Source: Bordetella parapertussis
GTDB taxonomy: Bacteria > Pseudomonadota > Gammaproteobacteria > Burkholderiales > Burkholderiaceae_C
DNA length: 11,234 nt
Reading direction: 5' to 3'
Assembly (NCBI GenBank): GCA_945900695.1
Contig: CAMDJU010000069.1
Location: 1 to 11,234, forward strand
The notes beneath the pieces were generated by a model. The model saw only the letters and a list, made by a program, of their open reading frames with translations, was not told where the DNA came from and made no database searches. A program made the translations under genes and the position numbers. Below are positions 1 to 6,569 of the stretch, one piece after another (positions within the stretch are counted from its first letter, which is position 1; each line of letters opens with the position of its first letter).

Positions 1-795
1 CACAAACCCCAGTCGGTCGTAAAAGCCCCGGGCACTTTGCTGGGCGTGCAGCAGCACCTGTGCGTCACCGCGCTGTCGGGCCTGGGCTACCAATGCCAAC
101 AACACCTGGCGGCCCAAGCCGGTTTCGCGCAAGCGGCGCAGCACGGCCATGCGCCCGATTTTTGCCACGCCTTGATGGCTGGGCAATAAGCGACCGGTGG
201 CCACTGCAACACCCAGGCCGTTGCGCAGCACCGCATGCACACAATGGGCATCTTCCTCGTCCCACTCCAGCGCGGGATCGATGCCTTGCTCTTGCACAAA
301 CACCTCTTTGCGCAGGGGGCCAGCCAGGTGTTCGAGTTGGGCCCAATCGCCACATTGCAATTGCGTGGTGGCTTCGCCGCGTTCATAAGCTTCCAAACAA
401 TGGCGCAAGGGGTCGGGCACCGGCAATGAGGTGTGGGTTTGCGGGTTGGCAAACACATAAATCATCTCGCCTTGGGTCAGCAATTGGTCGCCCAAAAACA
501 CCCCGCCCTCAAACACCATGGACGAGCGGCCCACCCGCGCACAGCGCAGGCCCACCGCCAGCGCATCGTCGTAGCGCGCCGAGGCATGAAACTCCACCGT
601 GGTTTTTTTCAGAAAAATATCGCCGTTCAGTGCCTGCATGGTGGCTTCATAAGGCAAGGCCAAATGCCGCCAGTAGTCGCAGATGGCCGTGTCCAGGTAC
701 ATGGCGTAATGGGCGTTGAACACGATTTGCTGCATGTCCACCTCGGACCAACGCACGCGCAGTCGGTGTACAAAGCGAAAGTCTTCTGGTTTCAT
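1..795 (-). CDS. YbgC/FadM-like acyl-CoA thioesterase fused to a GNAT acetyltransferase (3' end off the left edge)
   Basis: The frame starts at the ATG at 795 (MKPEDFRFVHRLRV) and stays open for 265 codons to the left edge, so the C-terminus is missing. A GGAGAG Shine-Dalgarno lies about 6 nt upstream. Residues 1 to about 135 are a single hotdog domain of the 4-hydroxybenzoyl-CoA thioesterase (YbgC/FadM) type: the N-terminal motif VRWSEVDMQQIVFNAHY carries the expected catalytic Asp (D20), followed by VEFHASARYDD and a terminal strand ending near MIYVFANP. From about residue 150 a GNAT domain follows, resembling ElaA-type proteins: PLRKEVFVQEQGI (160-172), WDEED (178-182), then the acetyl-CoA loop RETGLG (R223-x-x-G226-x-G228) and ARGFYDRLGFV near the edge. 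Families predict hydrolysis of acyl-CoA and acetyl transfer from acetyl-CoA; the substrates and any link between the two activities are unknown. It is divergent from the alcohol dehydrogenase gene. Confidence 0.9.
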   Translation of the reverse strand, partial: MKPEDFRFVHRLRVRWSEVDMQQIVFNAHYAMYLDTAICDYWRHLALPYEATMQALNGDIFLKKTTVEFHASARYDDALAVGLRCARVGRSSMVFEGGVFLGDQLLTQGEMIYVFANPQTHTSLPVPDPLRHCLEAYERGEATTQLQCGDWAQLEHLAGPLRKEVFVQEQGIDPALEWDEEDAHCVHAVLRNGLGVAVATGRLLPSHQGVAKIGRMAVLRRLRETGLGRQVLLALVAQARQRGDAQVLLHAQQSARGFYDRLGFV

Positions 796-918
796 GGCGT
801 CTCTCCAGTGGCGGGTCCCCAGCGATTGGGGAAAGTCGGCAGTTTATGGTAAGCGCGGTTGGCTATAGTGGTTCCCTCCGTGCTGGATGGCCAGCCAAAC
901 CTTTTTACAGAAGCCACC
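796..918. promoter_or_regulatory. Divergent intergenic region, presumed to hold two promoters
   Basis: These 123 bp separate two genes read outward, so each must have a promoter here or inside the other gene. I could not identify a confident sigma-70 pair. The best -10-like hexamer on the plus strand is TATAGT at 864-869, but no good -35 element lies 16-18 bp upstream. The minus-strand gene has a clear ribosome site (GGAGAG near 801-806 on the complement); the plus-strand gene has only a weak purine stretch (ACAGAAG) before its ATG at 919. No obvious operator palindrome was seen. Confidence 0.3.
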
Positions 919-2073
919 ATGTCTCAGATCATTTACCTGACCCAAATCCAAATTGCCTTTGGGGCCTTGCAGCAACTCAAAACTGAATGCGAAAAAGCCC
1001 ATATCCTCAAGCCCCTGATCGTCACTGACGCGGGGGTCAAGGCCGCGGGTTTGCTCGATGTGGCCTTGGATGTCTTGGGCCACGACACCGTGGTGTTTGA
1101 CCAAACCCCGTCGAACCCCACCGAGGCGGCAGTGCGCGCGGCAGCCACGATGTACCAACAACACGCTTGTGATGGCTTGGTGGCTTTTGGCGGCGGCTCG
1201 GCCATCGACTGTGCCAAAGGCGTGGCCATTGCCGCAACCCACCCCGGGCCTTTGAAGCATTACGCCACCATCGAAGGCGGCTCACCGCGCATCAGCGAAC
1301 GCGTCGCCCCCTTGATTGCGGTGCCGACCACGGCAGGCACGGGCAGCGAGGTGGCGCGCGGGGCGATTGTGATCGTCGATGATGGCCGCAAACTCGGCTT
1401 TCACAGCTGGCACCTGATGCCCAAAGCGGCTTTACTAGACCCCACCCTGACCTTGGGCTTGCCGCCTGGCTTGACGGCGGCCACCGGCATGGATGCCGTG
1501 GCCCATTGCATGGAAACCTTCATGGCCGCCCCCTTCAACCCGCCGGCCGACGGCATTGCGCTGGATGGTTTGACGCGGGGCTGGGCCCACATTGAACGCG
1601 CCACCCAAAACGGCCAAGACCGCGATGCGCGCCTGAACATGATGAGCGCCTCCATGCAAGGCGCGATGGCCTTCCAAAAAGGCTTGGGCTGCGTGCACAG
1701 CTTGAGCCACAGCCTGGGCGGCGTGAACCCGCGCCTGCACCATGGCACCTTGAACGCCATGTTTTTGCCGGCGGTGGTGCGCTTCAATGCGGCTGCCCCA
1801 TCGGTGCAACAAGAGCGCCGCATGGAGCGCATGGCCTACGCCATGGGTTTGGGCGAAATTTCTGGCGCCGCTACCGCTGCCGAAGCGGTGGCCCAAGCCA
1901 TCACCGCCATGAATGCCCGCTTGGGCCTGCCCTCGGGCTTGGCCGCCATGGGTGTGGAGCGGGCGTGGTTTGACAAGGTGATCCAAGGTGCCATGGCCGA
2001 TCACTGCCACAAAACCAATCCCCGCTTGGCCAGCGAGAGCGAATACCGAGAGATGCTCGAAGCCTCGATGTGA
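919..2073 (+). CDS. Iron-containing (group III) alcohol dehydrogenase
   Basis: A 384-residue protein of the Fe-ADH family (about 380-390 residues usual), expected to interconvert an alcohol and an aldehyde or ketone with NAD(P). The N-terminal nucleotide-binding half has FGGGSAIDCAKG (GGGS at 91-94) and PTTAGTGSEVA (136-146). The C-terminal metal-binding half has GMDAVAHCMETF, giving ligands D192 and H196, then CVHSLSHSLGG with H260, then LHHGTLNA where H274 or H275 supplies the last ligand. H275 precedes the family's Gly but lies one residue further along than in FucO. I chose the ATG at 919 because MSQIIYLTQIQIAFG begins where family members begin; a TTG at 859 in the same frame would add 20 residues of unlikely sequence. 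It is the only plus-strand gene and is convergent with the patatin gene. The family includes lactaldehyde, butanol and maleylacetate reductases; the substrate is undetermined. Confidence 0.94.
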   Translation: MSQIIYLTQIQIAFGALQQLKTECEKAHILKPLIVTDAGVKAAGLLDVALDVLGHDTVVFDQTPSNPTEAAVRAAATMYQQHACDGLVAFGGGSAIDCAKGVAIAATHPGPLKHYATIEGGSPRISERVAPLIAVPTTAGTGSEVARGAIVIVDDGRKLGFHSWHLMPKAALLDPTLTLGLPPGLTAATGMDAVAHCMETFMAAPFNPPADGIALDGLTRGWAHIERATQNGQDRDARLNMMSASMQGAMAFQKGLGCVHSLSHSLGGVNPRLHHGTLNAMFLPAVVRFNAAAPSVQQERRMERMAYAMGLGEISGAATAAEAVAQAITAMNARLGLPSGLAAMGVERAWFDKVIQGAMADHCHKTNPRLASESEYREMLEASM

Positions 2074-2093
2074 GCACGGCCACTCAGGCGGCT

Positions 2094-2138
2094 GTCAAAA
2101 CGCACCATCGCGAGGAGCGCTGCGACACAGCGTTTGAC
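2094..2138. terminator. Nested inverted repeat between convergent genes, possible bidirectional terminator
   Basis: The 74-bp gap between the two convergent stop codons holds an outer inverted repeat, GTCAAAACGC (2094-2103) against GCGTTTGAC (2130-2138) with one bulged A, and an inner hairpin, CGCTG (2118-2122), 5-nt loop, CAGCG (2128-2132), followed by TTT. The two cannot fully form together because their right arms overlap. The U-run is short on both strands, so intrinsic termination is plausible by position but not strong by sequence. Confidence 0.35.
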
Positions 2139-2147
2139 TGACCCGGC

Positions 2148-3209
2148 TTATGCGAGGGCCTGGACCCGGCTCGGGTCGGGCGAGGCGCACCAATGGGCCA
2201 ACTCATCGGCCAATTGCTCACTGGCCCGTACCGCTTGGGTCCACACCCTGACGCGCCCTGCCAAGTCGCTGGCGTAGGTGGTGAAGTCGCTGCGGTCAGG
2301 CAGCTTGCCGTTGGGCAAGGTTTTGACCCATTCGGGATTGGGGGCCAACACAATGGTGTGGTCCAAAAATGGTGTGGCTCTGTGCCGCCACTTCAAGGCT
2401 TTGTCCAGCCAACCGGGCACCACGGCCCGTTGAAAGTGCGGGTACAGCACCAGCCCTTTGTAGTTCAGGTGCAAGTGGTAGTCGGTGATGCCACCGTCCC
2501 AATACGCGCCGGAGGGTGCATCGGGGATGTCGTGCACGGCTTGCAGCACAAACGGGATGGAGCAACTCGCTTGAACGGCAGGCAAAAAGTTGCGCTCGGT
2601 CAAAGCGATGTGTTGGGTGGCGTAGTCGCCCACCGCAAACGGCAACTCGCCTCGGCTAGAGAACACCACCCGCTCCAACCACAGACCCATGGCTTTGCGT
2701 TGCACCGCATTGCACAGGAAGGCACCGGCATAGCCCAAGGGCGTGAGCCAAGGGTGCTCGCGGTGCAGGATGTGTTTACCCCGCGAGGTGACCACGTGCA
2801 GCCGATAGCGCGGGTGGTTCAGCACCTCGCCCATGCGCGCGCCATAAAAGGATTGCAAACTGTCGCCAAAAGCATCACTCACCTGTTGGGCGCTGGGGCG
2901 CTTTTGCCCAGGGGGCACTGCATAGTGCTGATGGATGTAATCGTGCTCCAGTCGCTCAAGGCCGGACACGGGCTGGTCCAAACACGCTGTGGCCATGCGC
3001 CAGGCACCAATGGAGGCACCCACCAAATCGATGGGCTGCTGGCTTTGGGGCAGCCACTGGCCAAACAAAAAGCGGTCGATGTAACCCAAGATCAAGCCCT
3101 TGGGCCCGCCTGCGGCGCCTGGGATCACACGGATGTGCGAAGGTGCCAAACCATTGGCGCGGATGTGGGCCAGCGCATGGGGGCCGGCATAGATGTGCAG
3201 GGCTTTCAT
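2148..3209 (-). CDS. Patatin-like phospholipase family protein
   Basis: A 353-residue predicted serine acyl hydrolase (lipid esterase or phospholipase A type). It has the three patatin marks in order: a glycine-rich oxyanion loop, IPGAAGGPKGLIL (29-41), the nucleophile elbow GASIGAWR with Ser66 in GxSxG, and the catalytic-aspartate motif DGG at 238-240 (YWDGGITDYH). The oxyanion loop is GAAGGPKG rather than the commoner GGGxRG. No signal peptide or clear transmembrane segment is visible, so it is probably cytosolic or peripherally membrane-bound. The start is the ATG at 3209, 16 nt after the tex stop, suggesting cotranscription with tex. There is no good Shine-Dalgarno apart from a GGTG, which sits in a small hairpin. 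The lipid substrate is unknown. Confidence 0.88.
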   Translation of the reverse strand: MKALHIYAGPHALAHIRANGLAPSHIRVIPGAAGGPKGLILGYIDRFLFGQWLPQSQQPIDLVGASIGAWRMATACLDQPVSGLERLEHDYIHQHYAVPPGQKRPSAQQVSDAFGDSLQSFYGARMGEVLNHPRYRLHVVTSRGKHILHREHPWLTPLGYAGAFLCNAVQRKAMGLWLERVVFSSRGELPFAVGDYATQHIALTERNFLPAVQASCSIPFVLQAVHDIPDAPSGAYWDGGITDYHLHLNYKGLVLYPHFQRAVVPGWLDKALKWRHRATPFLDHTIVLAPNPEWVKTLPNGKLPDRSDFTTYASDLAGRVRVWTQAVRASEQLADELAHWCASPDPSRVQALA

Positions 3210-3211
3210 GG

Positions 3212-3224
3212 CACCAGCGTGGTG
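3212..3224 (-). other. Small hairpin spanning the tex-patatin junction
   Basis: The 16-nt gap between the tex stop and the patatin ATG is mostly taken up by CACCA, a 3-nt loop and TGGTG, a perfect 5-bp stem. On the transcribed strand the only Shine-Dalgarno-like bases (GGTG, 2 nt before the ATG) lie in the right arm, so ribosomes terminating on tex could open it. The role is inferred; a stem this short can arise by chance. Confidence 0.3.
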
Positions 3225-3225
3225 A

Positions 3226-5610
3226 TTACTTTTTCAAACCCTGCAACTTGGCAAAGGCACTCGCCATTGCAGAGCCCGCAGCCGCTTGGGGTGGTGCGTT
3301 GTTGCCACTGCTCAAGTTGCCTCCACCGCGTTGGCGCTGGTCTCGGCTTGCGTGTTCATAGCGGTTGTCATGGCGTGCGGCTTGCGTGCCATCTGGGCGC
3401 GCGGGTGCCGCGTCGAGTTTCATGCTCAAGCTGATGCGTTTGCGCGCCACGTCCACCTCCAGCACTTTCACTTTGACGATGTCGCCCGTTTTGACCACCT
3501 CGCGCGCGTCCGTGATGAACTTGTGGCTCAGCTGGCTGACATGGATCAGCCCGTCTTGGTGCACGCCCAGGTCGACAAACGCACCGAATGCGGCCACGTT
3601 GCTGATCGTGCCCTCCAGCAACATGCCCACTTTGAGGTCTTTGAGGTCTTCCACCCCGTCTTGCAGCTTGGCGACTTTGAAACTCGGGCGCGGGTCGCGG
3701 CCAGGTTTTTCCAACTCGATCAAGATGTCTTTGACCGTGATGACACCCACGGTGTCGTTGGCAAACAACTCAGGCTTCAAGGTTTTGAGCATATCGGCGC
3801 GCCCCATCAACTCGGCCACAGGTTTGCCCGTGTGGCCCATGATGTGCTCGACCACCGGGTAGGTCTCGGGGTGCACGGCCGTCATGTCCAGGGGGTTGTC
3901 GCCGCCTCGGATGCGCAAAAAGCCCGCGCTCTGCTCGAAGGTTTTGGGCCCCAAGCCCGTGACTTTGAGCAACTGTTGGCGGTTGACAAAAGCCCCGTTG
4001 GCTTCGCGCCAGCGCACCACCGATTTGGCCGTTGTGGGGCTTAAACCTGATACGCGGGTGAGCAGTGGCACGCTGGCGGTGTTGAGGTCCACGCCCACCG
4101 CGTTGACGCAGTCTTCGACCACCGCATCCAAGCTGCGGGCCAGCTCGGAGGGGTTCACATCGTGCTGGTACTGGCCCACACCAATCGATTTGGGATCGAT
4201 CTTGACCAGCTCGGCCAAGGGGTCTTGCAGCCGCCGCGCAATGCTGGCCGCGCCACGCAGGCTGACATCCACATCGGGCATTTCGGCGCTGGCGTATTCA
4301 CTGGCGCTGTACACCGATGCGCCCGCTTCGCTGACCACCACTTTGTCGATGGTCTTGGCGGCATCATGCTTGGCCATGAGCTTGATGAGTTCGCCGGCCA
4401 ATTTATCGGTTTCGCGGCTGGCCGTGCCATTGCCAATGGCGATCAGGTTCACGCCGTGCTTCTCGCACAGCTTGGCCAAGGCGTACAGCGAACCGTCCCA
4501 ATCTTTGCGCGGCTCGTGGGGGTAGACGGTGGCGGTTTCCACCAGTTTGCCGGTGGTGTCCACCACCGCCACTTTGACGCCGGTACGGATGCCCGGGTCC
4601 AAGCCCATCACCACCTTGGGCCCGGCAGGGGCTGCCAGCAACAAGTCGCGCAGGTTGTCGGCAAACACCTTGATGGCCACTTTTTCCGATTGCTCGCGCA
4701 AGCGTCCAAAGAGGTCACGCTCAATCGACATGCTGAGCTTGACCCGCCAGGTCCAGGCCACGCATTTGCGCAGCAAGTCATCGGCGGGGCGGCCCGCATG
4801 GCTCCAACCCAGGTGCATGGCCAATTTGCCCTCGGCCAGGCTGGGTTGTCCAGGATCGGGCTCGATGGGCTGCACCAGTTTGGCGTCGAGCATTTCCAGA
4901 CCACGGCCTCGAAACACCGCCAACGCACGGTGCGACGGCACGCGGCTGATGGGCTCATCGTATTCAAAATAATCGCGAAATTTGGCCACGTCGGGGTTTT
5001 GCTCGTCCTTGCCCGCCGCCAATTGGCTGCGCAACAAGCCCTCCGTCCAGAGCCATTCGCGCATGGCTTGCACCAACTGGGGGTTTTCGGCCCACCGCTC
5101 GCTGAGCAAGTCGCGCACCCCATCGAGCACCGCCGCCACGCTGGAAAAGTCGGTGCCCTCAGGTGTCCCCGCGGGGCGCACATGGGCTTGGGCCTGCTCG
5201 CTGGGGTTCAGCCCGGGGTTGGCCCACAGTGCGTCGGCCAAAGGCTCCAGACCGGCCTCGCGGGCCATTTGGCCTTTGGTGCGGCGCTTGAGTTTGTAGG
5301 GCAAATACAGGTCTTCCAGCGCTTGCTTGGTGCTGGCCATTTCAATGGCGGCGTCCAATTCGGGGCTGAGCTTGCCTTGTTCGGCAATGGCTTTGCGGAT
5401 CACCTCGCGGCGTTGCGCCAACTCGCGCAGGTAATCCAAACGCTGGGCCAGTTCACGCAACTGGATATCGTCCAAGCCGCCCGTGGCCTCTTTGCGGTAA
5501 CGTGCAATGAAAGGCACCGTAGCGCCTTCATCGAGCAATGCCACCGCAGCGCTGATTTGCTCTGGCCGGGCCTGAATGTCGGCGGCCAATTGGTTCAAAA
5601 TTTGTTTCAT
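3226..5610 (-). CDS. tex: Tex family transcription accessory / RNA-binding protein
   Basis: A 794-residue full-length Tex (YhgF) homologue, a conserved cytoplasmic nucleic-acid-binding protein linked to transcription in Bordetella and Pseudomonas. The N-terminal helical region carries the Tex signature IQARPEQISAAVALLDEG and VPFIARYRKEATGGLDD. A YqgF/RNase H-like domain begins near residue 331 with VVMGLDPGIRTGVKV (D338), then AIGNGTASRETD. A helix-hairpin-helix region (NTASVPLLTRVSGLSPTTA, then VTGLGPKTFEQSAGFLRIRGG) precedes an S1 RNA-binding domain at about 660-733 (EGTISNVAAFGAFVDLGVHQ, with E666). The last 60 residues are a polar Arg/Gly/Gln/Asn-rich tail ending in LQGLKK. The ATG at 5610 gives the family N-terminus MKQILNQLAADIQARPEQ and has AGGGA just upstream; a TTG at 5622 would add four residues. 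It is followed by the patatin gene and preceded by an SDR gene with a 56-bp gap. Confidence 0.97.
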   Translation of the reverse strand: MKQILNQLAADIQARPEQISAAVALLDEGATVPFIARYRKEATGGLDDIQLRELAQRLDYLRELAQRREVIRKAIAEQGKLSPELDAAIEMASTKQALEDLYLPYKLKRRTKGQMAREAGLEPLADALWANPGLNPSEQAQAHVRPAGTPEGTDFSSVAAVLDGVRDLLSERWAENPQLVQAMREWLWTEGLLRSQLAAGKDEQNPDVAKFRDYFEYDEPISRVPSHRALAVFRGRGLEMLDAKLVQPIEPDPGQPSLAEGKLAMHLGWSHAGRPADDLLRKCVAWTWRVKLSMSIERDLFGRLREQSEKVAIKVFADNLRDLLLAAPAGPKVVMGLDPGIRTGVKVAVVDTTGKLVETATVYPHEPRKDWDGSLYALAKLCEKHGVNLIAIGNGTASRETDKLAGELIKLMAKHDAAKTIDKVVVSEAGASVYSASEYASAEMPDVDVSLRGAASIARRLQDPLAELVKIDPKSIGVGQYQHDVNPSELARSLDAVVEDCVNAVGVDLNTASVPLLTRVSGLSPTTAKSVVRWREANGAFVNRQQLLKVTGLGPKTFEQSAGFLRIRGGDNPLDMTAVHPETYPVVEHIMGHTGKPVAELMGRADMLKTLKPELFANDTVGVITVKDILIELEKPGRDPRPSFKVAKLQDGVEDLKDLKVGMLLEGTISNVAAFGAFVDLGVHQDGLIHVSQLSHKFITDAREVVKTGDIVKVKVLEVDVARKRISLSMKLDAAPARPDGTQAARHDNRYEHASRDQRQRGGGNLSSGNNAPPQAAAGSAMASAFAKLQGLKK

Positions 5611-5666
5611 CGTCCCTGTCAAGCGCGCAAAGCGGCGAAGTGTGCCACATCGTTGGTGGCGAGCCT
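5611..5666 (-). other. Short gap between the SDR and tex genes with a weak stem-loop
   Basis: These 56 bp hold one small inverted repeat, GCCAC (5644-5648), 7-nt loop, GTGGC (5656-5660), just downstream of the SDR stop. No U-run follows on the transcribed strand, so it is not a convincing terminator. I see no clear promoter for tex in the gap; tex may be read from upstream or from a promoter inside the SDR gene. Confidence 0.25.
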
Positions 5667-6569
5667 TTAGCCCTGCAAGGCTTGCCGCAGTTGGGCACCA
5701 ATTTCGGGGCGCTCGGCAAACGGATCGGGCGGGTTGTCGCCATTCAAGATGGCATCCATCCGCAAGCGCACATTGCCCAGGGCCTTGGGGTGGCTATATA
5801 TATAGAAGCGGTCAGCGGCCACCGCATCAAACACCATTTGCGCCACGTCCTCGGCGCTCACCTTGCCACTGCCCACGGCTTTTTCGCTCATGGCTTGACC
5901 AATGCGCTGGCTGGCCGTGGGTGCATCAGTGGGCGATTGGGCGGGCCGATTGCGCTGGCTCTGGCTGATGCCGGTGGGCACAAAATACGGGCACAACACG
6001 CTGGCCCCAATCTGGCTGCTGACCAACTGCAAGTCTTGGTACAAGGTCTCGGTCAGGGCCACCACCGCATGTTTGCTGACGTTGTAGATGCCCATATTGG
6101 GCGGGGTGAGCAAGCCCGCCATGCTGGCGGTATTGACCATGTGCCCGCGCCAGCTTGGGTCGGCTTGTGCCGCTTGCAGCATCATGGGGGTGAACAAGCG
6201 CACACCGTGCACCACGCCTTTGAGGTTGACGCCCAGCACCCAATCCCAATCGGCTTCGGTGTTTTCCCACACCAATCCCCCAGCGGCGACACCCGCGTTG
6301 TTGAACACCAAGTGTGGCGCTCCCCATTGGGCGAACACATCATCGGCCAGGGCCTGCATTTGACCGCCATGGGCCACATCCACGCGGCGCGCCATCACCG
6401 CTGTGCCCATGGCCTGCAACTCAGCGCACACGGTATCGAGCGCGTCTTTTTGCACATCCACCAACACCACGTTCATGCCCAGCTTGGCCGCCAAGCGGGC
6501 GCAAGCCAAGCCAAAGCCAGAACCGGCACCGGTGATCACCGCTGTTTTCCCAGCAAATTCGGTGATCAT
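5667..6569 (-). CDS. Short-chain dehydrogenase/reductase (SDR), NAD-type
   Basis: A 300-residue classical SDR, longer than the usual 250 by a C-terminal extension. The Rossmann loop is TGAGSGFG (13-20), and an acidic residue at the end of the second strand (D38 in VVLVDVQ) suggests NAD rather than NADP. NNAG lies at 90-93, and the catalytic set is N115 (GVNLKG), S149 (NTASMAG), Y162 and K166 (YNVSK). It should oxidise or reduce a hydroxyl/keto group on an unknown substrate. The start is the ATG at 6569, which overlaps the upstream GST stop codon in an ATGA arrangement and has AAGGG about 7 nt upstream, so the two are probably translationally coupled. The frame stays open upstream to 6878, but that part lies inside the GST gene and has no SDR similarity. 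The C-terminal region contains a TA-rich palindrome at 5794-5805. Confidence 0.93.
   Translation of the reverse strand: MITEFAGKTAVITGAGSGFGLACARLAAKLGMNVVLVDVQKDALDTVCAELQAMGTAVMARRVDVAHGGQMQALADDVFAQWGAPHLVFNNAGVAAGGLVWENTEADWDWVLGVNLKGVVHGVRLFTPMMLQAAQADPSWRGHMVNTASMAGLLTPPNMGIYNVSKHAVVALTETLYQDLQLVSSQIGASVLCPYFVPTGISQSQRNRPAQSPTDAPTASQRIGQAMSEKAVGSGKVSAEDVAQMVFDAVAADRFYIYSHPKALGNVRLRMDAILNGDNPPDPFAERPEIGAQLRQALQG
5794..5805. repeat. Perfect 12-bp palindrome CTATATATATAG inside the SDR gene
   Basis: An alternating TA run flanked by C and G, encoding Tyr-Ile-Tyr with a rare ATA codon in GC-rich surroundings. It resembles a -10 or melting element and lies about 185 bp before the tex start, but I found no suitable -35 hexamer at the right distance on the minus strand. 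It may be simple coding sequence. Confidence 0.4.

Noticed and set aside
60..719. Plus- and minus-strand open frames overlapping the left-edge thioesterase-GNAT gene
   Set aside because: The real gene has no stop inside the window; these alternatives are Arg/Pro/Ala-rich and carry no domain motif, while the minus frame from 795 has two coherent domains.
859..918. TTG start at 859 extending the alcohol dehydrogenase by 20 residues
   Set aside because: The extra residues do not resemble the family N-terminus and would cover most of the space needed for a promoter and ribosome site; the ATG at 919 gives the normal length.
2193..3434. A 413-codon open frame on the plus strand opposite the patatin gene
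   Set aside because: It is antisense to a gene with clear Ser/Asp catalytic motifs, runs past that gene's start into tex, and shows no recognisable domain.
3632..3649. Tandem 9-bp repeat TTGAGGTCT x2 inside tex
   Set aside because: It encodes the DLKDL stretch just before the S1 domain, which is characteristic of Tex proteins, so it reflects protein conservation rather than a repeat element.
4162..5670. A 502-codon open frame on the plus strand opposite tex
   Set aside because: It is an antisense shadow of the strongly conserved tex frame. Its translation is rich in His, Gln, Gly and Val without domain motifs, as expected when GC-rich codons are read backwards.
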